Of a DNA stretch of 64,000 nt, positions 44,317-52,755 are shown in pieces. The first letter of the stretch is position 1, and every line of letters starts with the position of its first letter. A program made the position numbers and the translations under genes. Location of the stretch: NCBI RefSeq assembly GCF_007741475.1, contig NZ_CP036261.1, forward strand, positions 1,674,001 to 1,738,000, written 5' to 3'. The notes under the pieces are model-generated. The model was given only the letters and a program-made list of their open reading frames with translations, did no database searches and had not been told where the DNA came from. The stretch comes from Rosistilla ulvae (GTDB lineage: Bacteria > Planctomycetota > Planctomycetia > Pirellulales > Pirellulaceae).

Positions 44317-44697
44317 AGATCCCTCTCCGTGTGGATTGTGTTTCATCGGTGTTTGGTTCGAATGGATCGCGATGCGAGAATCGACCAGTTTGGCCGGGCG
44401 TTTGTGGCAGGAAGCGGCAAGCCTGTGTTTTATTATGGCCTGTTTGGCTAAGCTACGCCAACGGTGATCTCGCCGCTTCTGACCAGAACTCGCCCGAAAT
44501 TGACTCGATTGCCCAGCTTCGGGTGCCAACCAGCGGGTAGGATCGGGCGGGTTGGAGGTGAAACGAACGTTGGTTCCCGCGGCTCGACGACTGGTTCGGT
44601 ACAATGGACCGGTGGAGAATTGAGAAAGATCGATTGCCAGGCCCCGTCATTTCGCGTTTTAAAAGACTGGCCGTTTCGGTCGATGAGAAGAGACAGG
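44317..44697. other. Divergent intergenic region
   Basis: 381 bases between the divergently transcribed TPR and membrane-protein genes, expected to hold both promoters. I see no small gene, strong hairpin or clear sigma-70 box pair in it. Confidence 0.5.
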
Positions 44698-46089
44698 ATG
44701 AGGGGTTCGATGAGAAATACTGTTCAGCGACGCCGACAACCACGTGCCAACCGCCCTTTGCCCTGGTGGCGAGTCGGCCCCTGTTTGTTAGCAATCGCCG
44801 CCTTGGCCTGGCTGCCGTCGTTTGGGACGCCCATTTCGACGGCGACTCCCGCGGGCCAGTCGCCGCCGATCGAAGCGACTCTCGTCGCCCATTGGCAGCA
44901 GCCGGCGGCCCCTCCAATTTCGCTGCCGGAAATCGATCCGTCGGATCTGGAAGGAGATGGATCGGGAGATGGCACGCCGCTGTCGGCCGCAGGAATCGAA
45001 AAAAATCTGAAGGGTTCGATGACCAAGGAGCAGCTGTCGGCTGCTGATTTGGCCGCCGCAAATCAGATGGTCGAACAGCTGACGCCGGTCGATTGGTTGG
45101 GCCCGCTGGCACCGGTCGCTTTGTCTCCCTTCTTCGGAATCACGTGTCTGTCGGGGCTAGCGCTGTGGAGTCCCGAGTGGATGCCGGGGAATGGTTTGTT
45201 GGACGCCGCAACGCCGCTGAAGAACCCGAACCTTTTCTGGGCCTTCGCCGCGTTGACGATCATCACTTCGCTGCCGCGGTTGTCGAAGGTCAGCAAGCCG
45301 ATCGCGGTTGCTGTGGACAAGGTGGAGGCTTATGCCGGGATCATCACGTTGATCGCGATTCGCTACATCGCATCGCCAAATGAAGTCTTGGACGAAAGTC
45401 CTGAAATCGTCGAGGCGGGGATCGTCTCGGGGACCGTGGGGGCTCTTCTATATGTTGCGATGGTGATCAACGTGTTGGTGATCAACAGCGTCAAGTTCTT
45501 CTTTGAGTTCTTGATCTGGTTGACGCCGATTCCATTTCTGGACGCCTGTTTCGAATTCGCCAACAAAACGATGTGCGCGGGGCTGATGGCTTTGTATGCG
45601 CTCAGCCCGACGCTGGCGACGCTGTTGAATCTAGCGGTCTTTGTCGTCTGTTTGCTTGTCTTGCGATGGATCAACCGCCGCGTTCACTTCTACCGGCACA
45701 TGGTGTTCGATTCGTTGTGGCCGATGTTCCAGAAGACGTACGGGCGGCCGTCGCGGGCTGAACTGGTCGTCTTTCCCAAAACCGATTGGAACGGCTTTCA
45801 GGATAAGGCCTGTATCACGCTCTGCCGCCACGATCGGGGATGGACGATGCGGCAGAGGCGTTGGTTTCGAACTCCGTTGACCAGCGATCTGCCTGCGGAT
45901 GCGAAGCTGAAGATCACGCGCGGTTGGTTGACTAATACGTTGGAGATCAGGGCAACCGAACCTGTCGTGATGATCTTCAGCCGTCGATATCACGGCGATT
46001 TGCACACCGTTGCCGAATTGATCGGTGCGGAGGTGGAGGTGGTCGAGGAGACGCCGCAGCCGAAGCCGGCGAAAACCGAATTCGCCTGA
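44698..46089 (+). CDS. Hypothetical multi-spanning membrane protein
   Basis: Not recognised. About 463 residues from ATG 44698 (44683 and 44710 are alternatives; the last has GAGGGG upstream). An N-terminal hydrophobic segment (WWRVGPCLLAIAALAWLPSFG) is followed by a Pro-rich linker, then five or six TM helices (ALTIITSLP..., VEAYAGIITLIAIRYIA, ALLYVAMVINVLVINSVKFF, LATLLNLAVFVVCLLVL) and a ~130-residue soluble C-terminal domain with paired Arg/Lys strands. It precedes the cytoplasmic toroid gene by 116 bp. The function is unknown. Confidence 0.8.
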   Translation: MRGSMRNTVQRRRQPRANRPLPWWRVGPCLLAIAALAWLPSFGTPISTATPAGQSPPIEATLVAHWQQPAAPPISLPEIDPSDLEGDGSGDGTPLSAAGIEKNLKGSMTKEQLSAADLAAANQMVEQLTPVDWLGPLAPVALSPFFGITCLSGLALWSPEWMPGNGLLDAATPLKNPNLFWAFAALTIITSLPRLSKVSKPIAVAVDKVEAYAGIITLIAIRYIASPNEVLDESPEIVEAGIVSGTVGALLYVAMVINVLVINSVKFFFEFLIWLTPIPFLDACFEFANKTMCAGLMALYALSPTLATLLNLAVFVVCLLVLRWINRRVHFYRHMVFDSLWPMFQKTYGRPSRAELVVFPKTDWNGFQDKACITLCRHDRGWTMRQRRWFRTPLTSDLPADAKLKITRGWLTNTLEIRATEPVVMIFSRRYHGDLHTVAELIGAEVEVVEETPQPKPAKTEFA

Positions 46090-46205
46090 GCCCCTGCCCG
46101 GCTTCGCGCATCGCGAACGCCCCTTTATGGTTTACTCTGGGCCGCGACGATGGGAAGTCTATCGGTAACGCTAGGCCTCGGTTTTTCTCGGGACATCGGT
46201 GATTC

Positions 46206-47126
46206 GTGACATATCTTGAGGCGTTGACGATCCGGTTGGCTCAAGGTGCGGCGGAGCTGCCCGAAGCGATGCGGCAGCGACAGGGCGATTGGCTGTTGGC
46301 TCAACAGCGACCCGACGGCGGTTTCGCCGGTCGCGAAGGGGGCAGTGATCTATATTACACCGCCTTTGCTCTGCGGTCGTTGATGATCCTGGGCCTGTTG
46401 GATGGCGAACCGGCCGATCGCGCCGCCGAATTCTTGAAACAGCGGTTGCAAGGACGCGAAGCGATCATCGATCTGATCTCGTTGATCATGGCGGCCAAGA
46501 TGCTGGAGATCTCCTCGGGGATCGATGTGATGCAGTCGGCCAACGGCGGATGGCAGGATGCGATCGCCGAGCTGTTGGAAACGCTCCGCCGCGAGGACGG
46601 AGGGTATGCGAAGAGTCCCGAAGGGCGAGCCGGCAGCACCTATCAAACCTTTCTGACGCTGTTGTGTTACGAATTGATCGAACGCTCGCCGCCGGAACCT
46701 CGCCAGATCGAAGCCTTTATTCGTGGCCAGGCTCAGGTCGAAGGTGGCTTCTTGGAAATTCGCGTCGGCAAGCGGGCGGGAGTGAATCCGACGGCGGCGG
46801 CGATCGGTGCGCTGCGGGTGCTACAGAGACTGGATGAACCGACACAGCAGTTGACGACTGAATTTCTCGCCGAAATGCAGATAAATGATGGCGGCATGAC
46901 GGCCAACACGCGGATTCCTATTGCCGACTTGTTAAGCACATGTACGGCGATCGTGACCTTAACCGATCTGCAATCGTTGGATCAGATCGATCGGGCCGCT
47001 GCCACGCGTTATGTCCATAGCATGGAACGGCCGGGGGGCGGGTTCGCCGGATTCGAAATGGATCCGGCCGAAGACGTTGAATATACCTTTTATGGGCTCG
47101 CCGCATGTTCGTTGCTGTCGTTGTGA
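46206..47126 (+). CDS. Protein-prenyltransferase-beta-like toroid protein
   Basis: 306 residues, GTG start, no signal peptide, hence cytoplasmic unlike the other three toroid proteins of the window. The repeats resemble GGTase/RabGGTase beta subunits: LAQQRPDGGFAGREGGSDLY, LRREDGGYAKSPEGRAGSTY, MQINDGGMTANTRIPIADLL and ERPGGGFAGFEMDPAEDVEY. The zinc ligands of true prenyltransferases (D, C, H) are not clearly conserved: the usual H...G segment reads EYTFYGL. It could bind an isoprenoid without transferase activity. It is followed after 19 bp by the GT87-like gene, so probably an operon. Confidence 0.85.
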   Translation: MTYLEALTIRLAQGAAELPEAMRQRQGDWLLAQQRPDGGFAGREGGSDLYYTAFALRSLMILGLLDGEPADRAAEFLKQRLQGREAIIDLISLIMAAKMLEISSGIDVMQSANGGWQDAIAELLETLRREDGGYAKSPEGRAGSTYQTFLTLLCYELIERSPPEPRQIEAFIRGQAQVEGGFLEIRVGKRAGVNPTAAAIGALRVLQRLDEPTQQLTTEFLAEMQINDGGMTANTRIPIADLLSTCTAIVTLTDLQSLDQIDRAAATRYVHSMERPGGGFAGFEMDPAEDVEYTFYGLAACSLLSL

Positions 47127-47145
47127 TCTTCTTCGGGTGGCGGGG

Positions 47146-48480
47146 ATGAAGGAATCGACGACCGACACCGAACCGCGAGACGACGCGGCGGTTGCGTCGA
47201 CGCAGCGGCGTCGCCAAATCGTTTCTTGGCTGGCCGCCGTCTGCTTCTTGATCGGTGTCGTGCTGACCGCCGGTCGCATCGTCTTGGCCTATCAAACCCC
47301 TGGCCCGTTCGACCCTTCGCGGCAGGGTTACTGTGACTTTCACAACGGTGTCTATTTTCCGGCACTTGCGTTTCGGGAAGGCGTTTCGCCGTACAGTGCC
47401 GCTTATGTCCAGCAGTATCCGGTCGAGCGGTCGATCCCGTTTTATTCCCCCTTGGTCCTCGCACTCCACACTCCGTTGACCTGGTTGCCGTTGGCGGTTG
47501 CCGAAGTCGTGTACTTCATTGTGTCGCTTGGCATGCTGTTGGGAATCGCCTGGCTTACCGTCCGCTGGACGACTGGCAGTGCCGGTGCGGGATGGCGTTG
47601 GGATTGGTTTTGGATCGTTGCGAGCGGTTTGGTCTTCACGCGTGGTGGGCAACAGACGCTCTTCACCGGTTACTTCACATTCGAATTGATCCTAGGAGCA
47701 TTGCTTGCTGTCCACTATGGCAAGACGCATCCCTGGCGGAGTGTGCTGGGGTTGGTGGTTATTTCGTGCAAGCCGACGTTTGTGCTGCCGATCGCGGGGT
47801 TGATGTTGTTTCGCGGCAACTTCAAAGCGGTAACGCTTGCCGGAGTGATCTCGTTGGTTCTTGCGGTCGCTTGTTTCGGCTGGTTGATCCAGTCGGGTTC
47901 GGCTTCGCAAATGATGTCCGATATCGGCACCAGTCAAGATGTCCATCGGAGCGATGATTACGAAGTACCGGCCAATACGTGGACGCGTATCGATGTCTTG
48001 GCGATCGTTGCGAAATGGACTGATTGGGTACCCGGCGATGCAACACATCTGGTGTGGATGATCGCGATCCTGTTGCCCGCCGCGATCGTGTTGTCGATCT
48101 ATCACCGCCACAATCACGACGACGGTGCGGCGACGGGACTCAGCGGCGCGATCGTGCTGCTGACCTCCTTGGTCGCCATTTTTCATCAGGTCTACGACGC
48201 GATGATTTTGACGCCGGTGATCGTTGCGATTTTGATCGCGTTGCGACCGGCATGGGATGCGTTGAGCTGGCGAATGCGGATGTTTTTGGCGATCTCGATG
48301 TTGATGCCCGCTCTGAATTACGCTTCGAGTTTGATGGTCTTAAATCGCTTTCAGATCGATGGTTTTGCGAAGGATGTTGTCACCAGCCTGAACGCGATTT
48401 CGCTGCTAATCGCCTGCGTGGTGCTGCTGGTTTTGGCCTGGAACCGTCGTGCTGGCAAGGTGAGCCAGGTTTCTCTCTAA
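47146..48480 (+). CDS. GT87 (DUF2029)-like membrane glycosyltransferase
   Basis: 444-residue integral membrane protein with about ten hydrophobic helices. The family signature is the post-TM1 segment with acidic residue and aromatic context (YCDFHNGVYFPALAFREGVSPY), followed by SPLVLALHTPLTWLP and GQQTLFTGYFTFELILGAL with CKPTFVLP. GT87 enzymes are polyprenyl-phosphate-mannose-dependent alpha-mannosyltransferases. ATG 47146 follows GGGTGGCGGGG. It sits 19 bp after the prenyltransferase-like toroid gene: a lipid-carrier link is possible. Confidence 0.85.
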   Translation: MKESTTDTEPRDDAAVASTQRRRQIVSWLAAVCFLIGVVLTAGRIVLAYQTPGPFDPSRQGYCDFHNGVYFPALAFREGVSPYSAAYVQQYPVERSIPFYSPLVLALHTPLTWLPLAVAEVVYFIVSLGMLLGIAWLTVRWTTGSAGAGWRWDWFWIVASGLVFTRGGQQTLFTGYFTFELILGALLAVHYGKTHPWRSVLGLVVISCKPTFVLPIAGLMLFRGNFKAVTLAGVISLVLAVACFGWLIQSGSASQMMSDIGTSQDVHRSDDYEVPANTWTRIDVLAIVAKWTDWVPGDATHLVWMIAILLPAAIVLSIYHRHNHDDGAATGLSGAIVLLTSLVAIFHQVYDAMILTPVIVAILIALRPAWDALSWRMRMFLAISMLMPALNYASSLMVLNRFQIDGFAKDVVTSLNAISLLIACVVLLVLAWNRRAGKVSQVSL

Positions 48481-48665
48481 GGTATTCGCCGATGGGCAGT
48501 CGCCACCCGTTTCCGAGTCCGATCACACGCCAGCGGATACGGCAAATTGAAACATTGAATTGCCCTGGCGGTGTTGGCGATCGGCAATGCAGCGCGTCGC
48601 CCCGCCGTCTATACTGGGACTCGTCTTGCTAGTTTGAATTTGCCCCGTTCACCGAGGAGCTGAGA

Positions 48666-49418
48666 ATGATGAAACTCACGCGTCGCAATCTTTTGCAATC
48701 CACGATCGTCGCTGGCGTCGCCGCTTCGAGTGTCTCCACCGCAACGACCGTGTCGGCTGCTAATGATTCCAACGTTCAATCGCTTCCCGAGGGTGCGGTG
48801 ATTTTGTTTCAAGGGGATTCGATTACCGATGCCCGCCGCGATCGCAAGAAACAGACGGCGAATCAGTCGGCGGGGCTTGGCGATGGCTATCCGTTTCTGA
48901 TCGCCGGTGGCCTGTTGGAGTCGCATCCGGCAAAGCGGTTGCAGATCCACAATCGTGGGATCAGTGGAAACAAGGTCCCCGATCTTGCGAAGCGTTGGCA
49001 AGCAGATTGTTTGGATCTGAAGCCGAACATCTTGAGCATCCTGGTCGGCGTGAACGACATCTGGCACAAGCTCAACGGCCGCTATGACGGTTCGGTCGCG
49101 GTCTACGAAAGTGGCTACCGCGAATTGATCGAGGGAACGTTGTCGGCGCTGCCCGATGTTCGCGTTGTCGTTTGCGAACCGTTTGTGCTGCGATGTGGTG
49201 CGGTCAACGACAAGTGGTTCCCCGAATTCGATCAGCGACGCGAGGCGGCGCTGCGCGTTGCCGATTCGATGAGCCTGACCGTGGTTCCGTTTCAGCAGAT
49301 GTTCGACAAAGCGATCGACGAAGCCCCGCCGGCCTACTGGGCAGCCGATGGCGTCCATCCAACGCTGGCCGGCCATACGTTGATGGCGAAGACCTGGCGT
49401 GAAACCGTCGGCATCTAA
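48666..49418 (+). CDS. Tat-exported SGNH/GDSL hydrolase
   Basis: 250 residues. The Tat-like N-terminus (LTRRNLLQSTIVAGVAASS, R6-R7) is followed by the SGNH blocks: block I FQGDSITDA (S52), the Gly block NRGISGNKVPDLAKRW, block III GVNDIW (N), and block V DGVHPTLAGH (Asp-His of the triad). Such proteins act as carbohydrate or lipid esterases outside the cytoplasm. The tandem ATGs at 48666 and 48669 differ by one residue; GAGGAGC lies upstream. Convergent with the metal ATPase. Confidence 0.93.
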   Translation: MMKLTRRNLLQSTIVAGVAASSVSTATTVSAANDSNVQSLPEGAVILFQGDSITDARRDRKKQTANQSAGLGDGYPFLIAGGLLESHPAKRLQIHNRGISGNKVPDLAKRWQADCLDLKPNILSILVGVNDIWHKLNGRYDGSVAVYESGYRELIEGTLSALPDVRVVVCEPFVLRCGAVNDKWFPEFDQRREAALRVADSMSLTVVPFQQMFDKAIDEAPPAYWAADGVHPTLAGHTLMAKTWRETVGI

Positions 49419-49591
49419 ATCGTCGGATGACCGACGCGGTGATTTTTCAAACGCATCGCTGGTTGTTTCCATCGCGGCTTGCTTTGACGCAGCCCGCGTG
49501 GCGAGGCCACACCAGCGTTTGCGTCGAATGGGAGGCTGCCAGAATCAATTGACGAGGGCGTCCGAACGCGAATCGATTGGCTGGCGGTTGC

Positions 49592-51469
49592 TTATTCGCT
49601 CGATTCGAAATCGATCATCGTCTTCGGAACGATCGCCACGCGGAGGGCGTTGAGTACCGCGAGGATGTCGATCACTTCTTGGCTGATCGCGCCAGCAACG
49701 GGAGGCAAATAGCCAGCCGCTGCGATCGTCATCCCGATGATGCTGAGCGCCATTCCACCGATGGCACTTTGCATCGCGATCCGCCGCATCCGCCGGCTGA
49801 TGTGCAGGAATTCGTCGATCTTCCGCAGCGAACTGTCCATCACGACGACATCGGCCGCCGACGTCGTCACGTCGCTGTTCTGGCCGAACGCGATCCCCAC
49901 CGTCGCGGCCATCAGCGCCGGGGCGTCGTTGATCCCATCCCCCACGTAGATGCTGTTCGCTTTGGCGGTCTCGGCATTGACGATCGCCAGTTTCTGTTCG
50001 GGGCTTTGGCTGCTGTAGACGCTTTGGATGCCAACTTGTTCGGCTAGGTAAGCGACTTCCGATTCCCGATCCCCCGAGACCAGCATGGTCCGCGAGATGT
50101 GATGCAGCGGAGCCAAGTGGCCGATGAATTTGGCACCGTCGGTTCGCGGGGTGTCGCGGAATCGGTAGGTCGCCGCGTACTGTTCATCGATCAAGATCAC
50201 GCACTCTAGTCCCGCTTGTTGATCGGGAAGTTGTGACGCTAGTTCTGGTTGTTGTTTGAGCAGCTTGTTGCGGCTGGTGACCCGCACCGAAGTCTCGCCG
50301 ACCTTGCCTCGCAAGCCTGCGCCGGGCCGCTCGCTGACCTCGCCAACGCTTAACATCGCAAGCCCCGCGGCTTTGGCCGCTGCGACGATCGCTCGCGATA
50401 AAGGATGTTTGGAATAGACTTCCAGACTGGCAACCCACTGCAAAACGTCGGCTTCCACAAATCCCGACGCCACGACTTGAGCTGTCAGATTGGGTTTGCC
50501 GTACGTCAGAGTGCCGGTCTTATCGAAGATCAACGTGCGGCAGGTGTCAGCCGTTTCCAGTGCCGAGGGATCGCGGACGATGATCGCTCGCCGCGCCGCT
50601 AGCGAGATCGATCCGATGATCGCAACGGGAATTGCGATCAGCAACGGACAGGGAGTGGCGACGACCATCACTGCTAAAAAACGAACGGGATCGCCGGAAA
50701 ACGCCCAGGCGGCGATCCCGATCGCGACGGCCAACGGTGTGTACCAGGCACCCAGTTTGTCGGCCAGTCGCCGCATCTGCGGCTTGTTCTGTTCGGAGGC
50801 CGCCATGACTTCCATGATCTTGGCGTAACGGGAATCGATCGCCAGTTTGTCGGCTCGAATCAGCAGCGCCGTTTCGCCATTGATCGCGCCGGAGAGGACT
50901 GCTGAGCCGGGCGTCTTGGACATCATGTAGGGTTCGCCGGTCAGAAACGATTCGTCCATCACGCCGTGCCCTTCCACGACGCTCCCGTCGATCGGGCAGA
51001 TCTCGTGAGGGAAGACCGAAACGATGTCGCCGATCGCAAGTTCCTGCAGCGGGACGTCGACGACCGATGCTCCCTGTTTGCGATGCGCGACCGATGGCAT
51101 GCGTTTGCTGAGCGCTCGCAGTACCGACGACGCGCTGCGGACGGCGTAGGCTTCCAACGCTTCGCCACCGGAAAGCATCAGCACGACCAACGCCCCCGCC
51201 AGATATTCGCTTAACAACGCCGATGCGACAATCGAAATTCCCGCCAGCAGGTCGGAGCCAAACTCGCGCCGCAACATCTTCTGCAGCAGGTCGAAGACCA
51301 ACGGCACGCCACCAAAAACGAACACCGCCCAGAGTGGAATGTTTGCCGCCAACGGACTGCTGGCCGTGCCGAACCGCAGTACCAGATGCACGCTGATCAT
51401 TGCGACGGTGAAGATCGCGATCAGCGTTTCACGCGATTTCCACGTGGCAGGTGCGGGGGATGCTGGCAA
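49592..51469 (-). CDS. P1B-type metal-transporting ATPase with TPCP motif (P1B-5-like)
   Basis: 625-residue inner-membrane heavy-metal exporter. Actuator TGEP (177-180), membrane metal motif TPCP (272-275), phosphorylation site DKTGTLT (D316), nucleotide-domain SKHPLS, hinge [10 protein letters not shown], and last-TM QEVID (597-601). TPCP together with QExxD is the signature of the P1B-5 group (Ni/Fe export in the characterised Sinorhizobium Nia). There is no N-terminal HMA domain, and the C-terminal hemerythrin domain of many P1B-5 members is absent: the protein ends right after the last helix. Monocistronic; no metal regulator adjacent. Confidence 0.94.
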   Translation of the reverse strand: MPASPAPATWKSRETLIAIFTVAMISVHLVLRFGTASSPLAANIPLWAVFVFGGVPLVFDLLQKMLRREFGSDLLAGISIVASALLSEYLAGALVVLMLSGGEALEAYAVRSASSVLRALSKRMPSVAHRKQGASVVDVPLQELAIGDIVSVFPHEICPIDGSVVEGHGVMDESFLTGEPYMMSKTPGSAVLSGAINGETALLIRADKLAIDSRYAKIMEVMAASEQNKPQMRRLADKLGAWYTPLAVAIGIAAWAFSGDPVRFLAVMVVATPCPLLIAIPVAIIGSISLAARRAIIVRDPSALETADTCRTLIFDKTGTLTYGKPNLTAQVVASGFVEADVLQWVASLEVYSKHPLSRAIVAAAKAAGLAMLSVGEVSERPGAGLRGKVGETSVRVTSRNKLLKQQPELASQLPDQQAGLECVILIDEQYAATYRFRDTPRTDGAKFIGHLAPLHHISRTMLVSGDRESEVAYLAEQVGIQSVYSSQSPEQKLAIVNAETAKANSIYVGDGINDAPALMAATVGIAFGQNSDVTTSAADVVVMDSSLRKIDEFLHISRRMRRIAMQSAIGGMALSIIGMTIAAAGYLPPVAGAISQEVIDILAVLNALRVAIVPKTMIDFESSE

Positions 51470-51530
51470 GGGAAAGCTCGCATTGTGGAAGGGACGGAAT
51501 CGGTTTTAGGATTCGCGATCGTTAACCTGG

Positions 51531-51654
51531 TGGTTGGTCAAACTTCGATTTTAGGCCTGATGGTAGTGGACGAGGTCACGAGTCCCCATAATCTCTGGCG
51601 CGAAAGGACTCGTGACCTCGTCCACTACCCCAAAATTTTAGTATTGACGCTGCA
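51531..51654. repeat. Long-hairpin repeat, copy 2 (inverted)
   Basis: Core 51562-51629 (arms 51562-51585 and 51606-51629, loop 51586-51605) is the exact reverse complement of 42512-42579 over 68 bases. Flank homology runs to about 51531 and 51654. It lies between the metal ATPase gene and lpxK. Confidence 0.85.
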
Positions 51655-51702
51655 CCAGGAGCGCGCCGCGTCTGCTAGTCCCGCGACGGTTCGTGCAGCG
51701 GG

Positions 51703-52755
51703 CTAGGAAGTTGTTTGGCGGGCTGTCTGCAGCAGACGCTGGCGCAGTTCTTCTTCGCCGACGGTCAGTGCGATCTCGATTCCGACGGCTCGCAGCGGCA
51801 GGCGGCCGATTCGCGAGGTTCTTAGTTTGACGAGATCCTTGTGCGTGCAGAGGATCGCTTCAGCCGCAGGATGTTGGTCGACCCAGGCGGTGAGCGTTTC
51901 GATATCCTCGCGGTCGAAGCGATGATGATCGGGAAAGGTTTTGCTGTCGATCAGCGTGGCGCCACAATCGGTGACCGTTTTTACAAACGCGTCCGGATTG
52001 CCGATCGCACTGAAGACCAGCACCTGTTGCCCGCGTAGGGTTTCGATCGGCAACGGATCGGCGGCGTGCGTCAGTAGCGCCGACGGTGCATGGACCGATT
52101 CAACCCACGTCGCCGTGGCGGCGAACCGTTGCACCGTCTCGCGGATCTGTTGGCGCTGCGCATCGGATGCGGCATCGCTGCGCGTCAGGACCACGACGTC
52201 GGCGCGCTTCAAACCTTTTAACGATTCACGCAACATGCCGCGTGGCAGTTGATACCCATATCCAAACGGACAGCTAGCGTCGATCAAGACGATGTCCAAA
52301 TCGCGGTGCAGTCGGCGGTGTTGGAAACCATCGTCCAGCAGGATGACTTCGGTCTCCAGTTCTTCGACCACAACACGTGCACCCTCGACACGATCGGGAT
52401 TTTGAACGTGAGGCACGTCGGGCAGACGCTCTTCCAGTTCCAACGCCTCGTCGTTCACCCCACTCGCATCGGCCCCGTACCCGCGACTGACGATCGCCAC
52501 GCGAAGGCCTTCGTTGCGCAGCGCGCGAGCGATCCAAGCGACCATCGGCGACTTGCCCGTTCCGCCGGTCGTGATGTTGCCGACCGAGATCACGGGAACG
52601 TCGGCATGTTGGATCGACGAAGCATCGCGATCGTATTTGCGATTGCGCAGCGTAGTTGCGATGCCGTAAGGGATCGCCGCGACGCGGGTCGCCATGCGCA
52701 ACAAACGAGCCAGCGGATCTCTCCGCTGGCCCGACATGATAGGACGAATATCCAT
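51703..52755 (-). CDS. lpxK: Tetraacyldisaccharide 4'-kinase LpxK
   Basis: Phosphorylates the lipid A precursor at the inner membrane. 350 residues, normal length. The P-loop is GNITTGGTGKSP (59-70), with VSRGYGAD and the DDGFQHRRLHRDLDIVLID motif downstream, then AIGNPDAFVKTV and FPDHHRFDREDI typical of LpxK. The start abuts the stop of the icd gene with no gap (52755/52756), so the two are co-transcribed though functionally unrelated. Confidence 0.96.
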   Translation of the reverse strand: MDIRPIMSGQRRDPLARLLRMATRVAAIPYGIATTLRNRKYDRDASSIQHADVPVISVGNITTGGTGKSPMVAWIARALRNEGLRVAIVSRGYGADASGVNDEALELEERLPDVPHVQNPDRVEGARVVVEELETEVILLDDGFQHRRLHRDLDIVLIDASCPFGYGYQLPRGMLRESLKGLKRADVVVLTRSDAASDAQRQQIRETVQRFAATATWVESVHAPSALLTHAADPLPIETLRGQQVLVFSAIGNPDAFVKTVTDCGATLIDSKTFPDHHRFDREDIETLTAWVDQHPAAEAILCTHKDLVKLRTSRIGRLPLRAVGIEIALTVGEEELRQRLLQTARQTTS

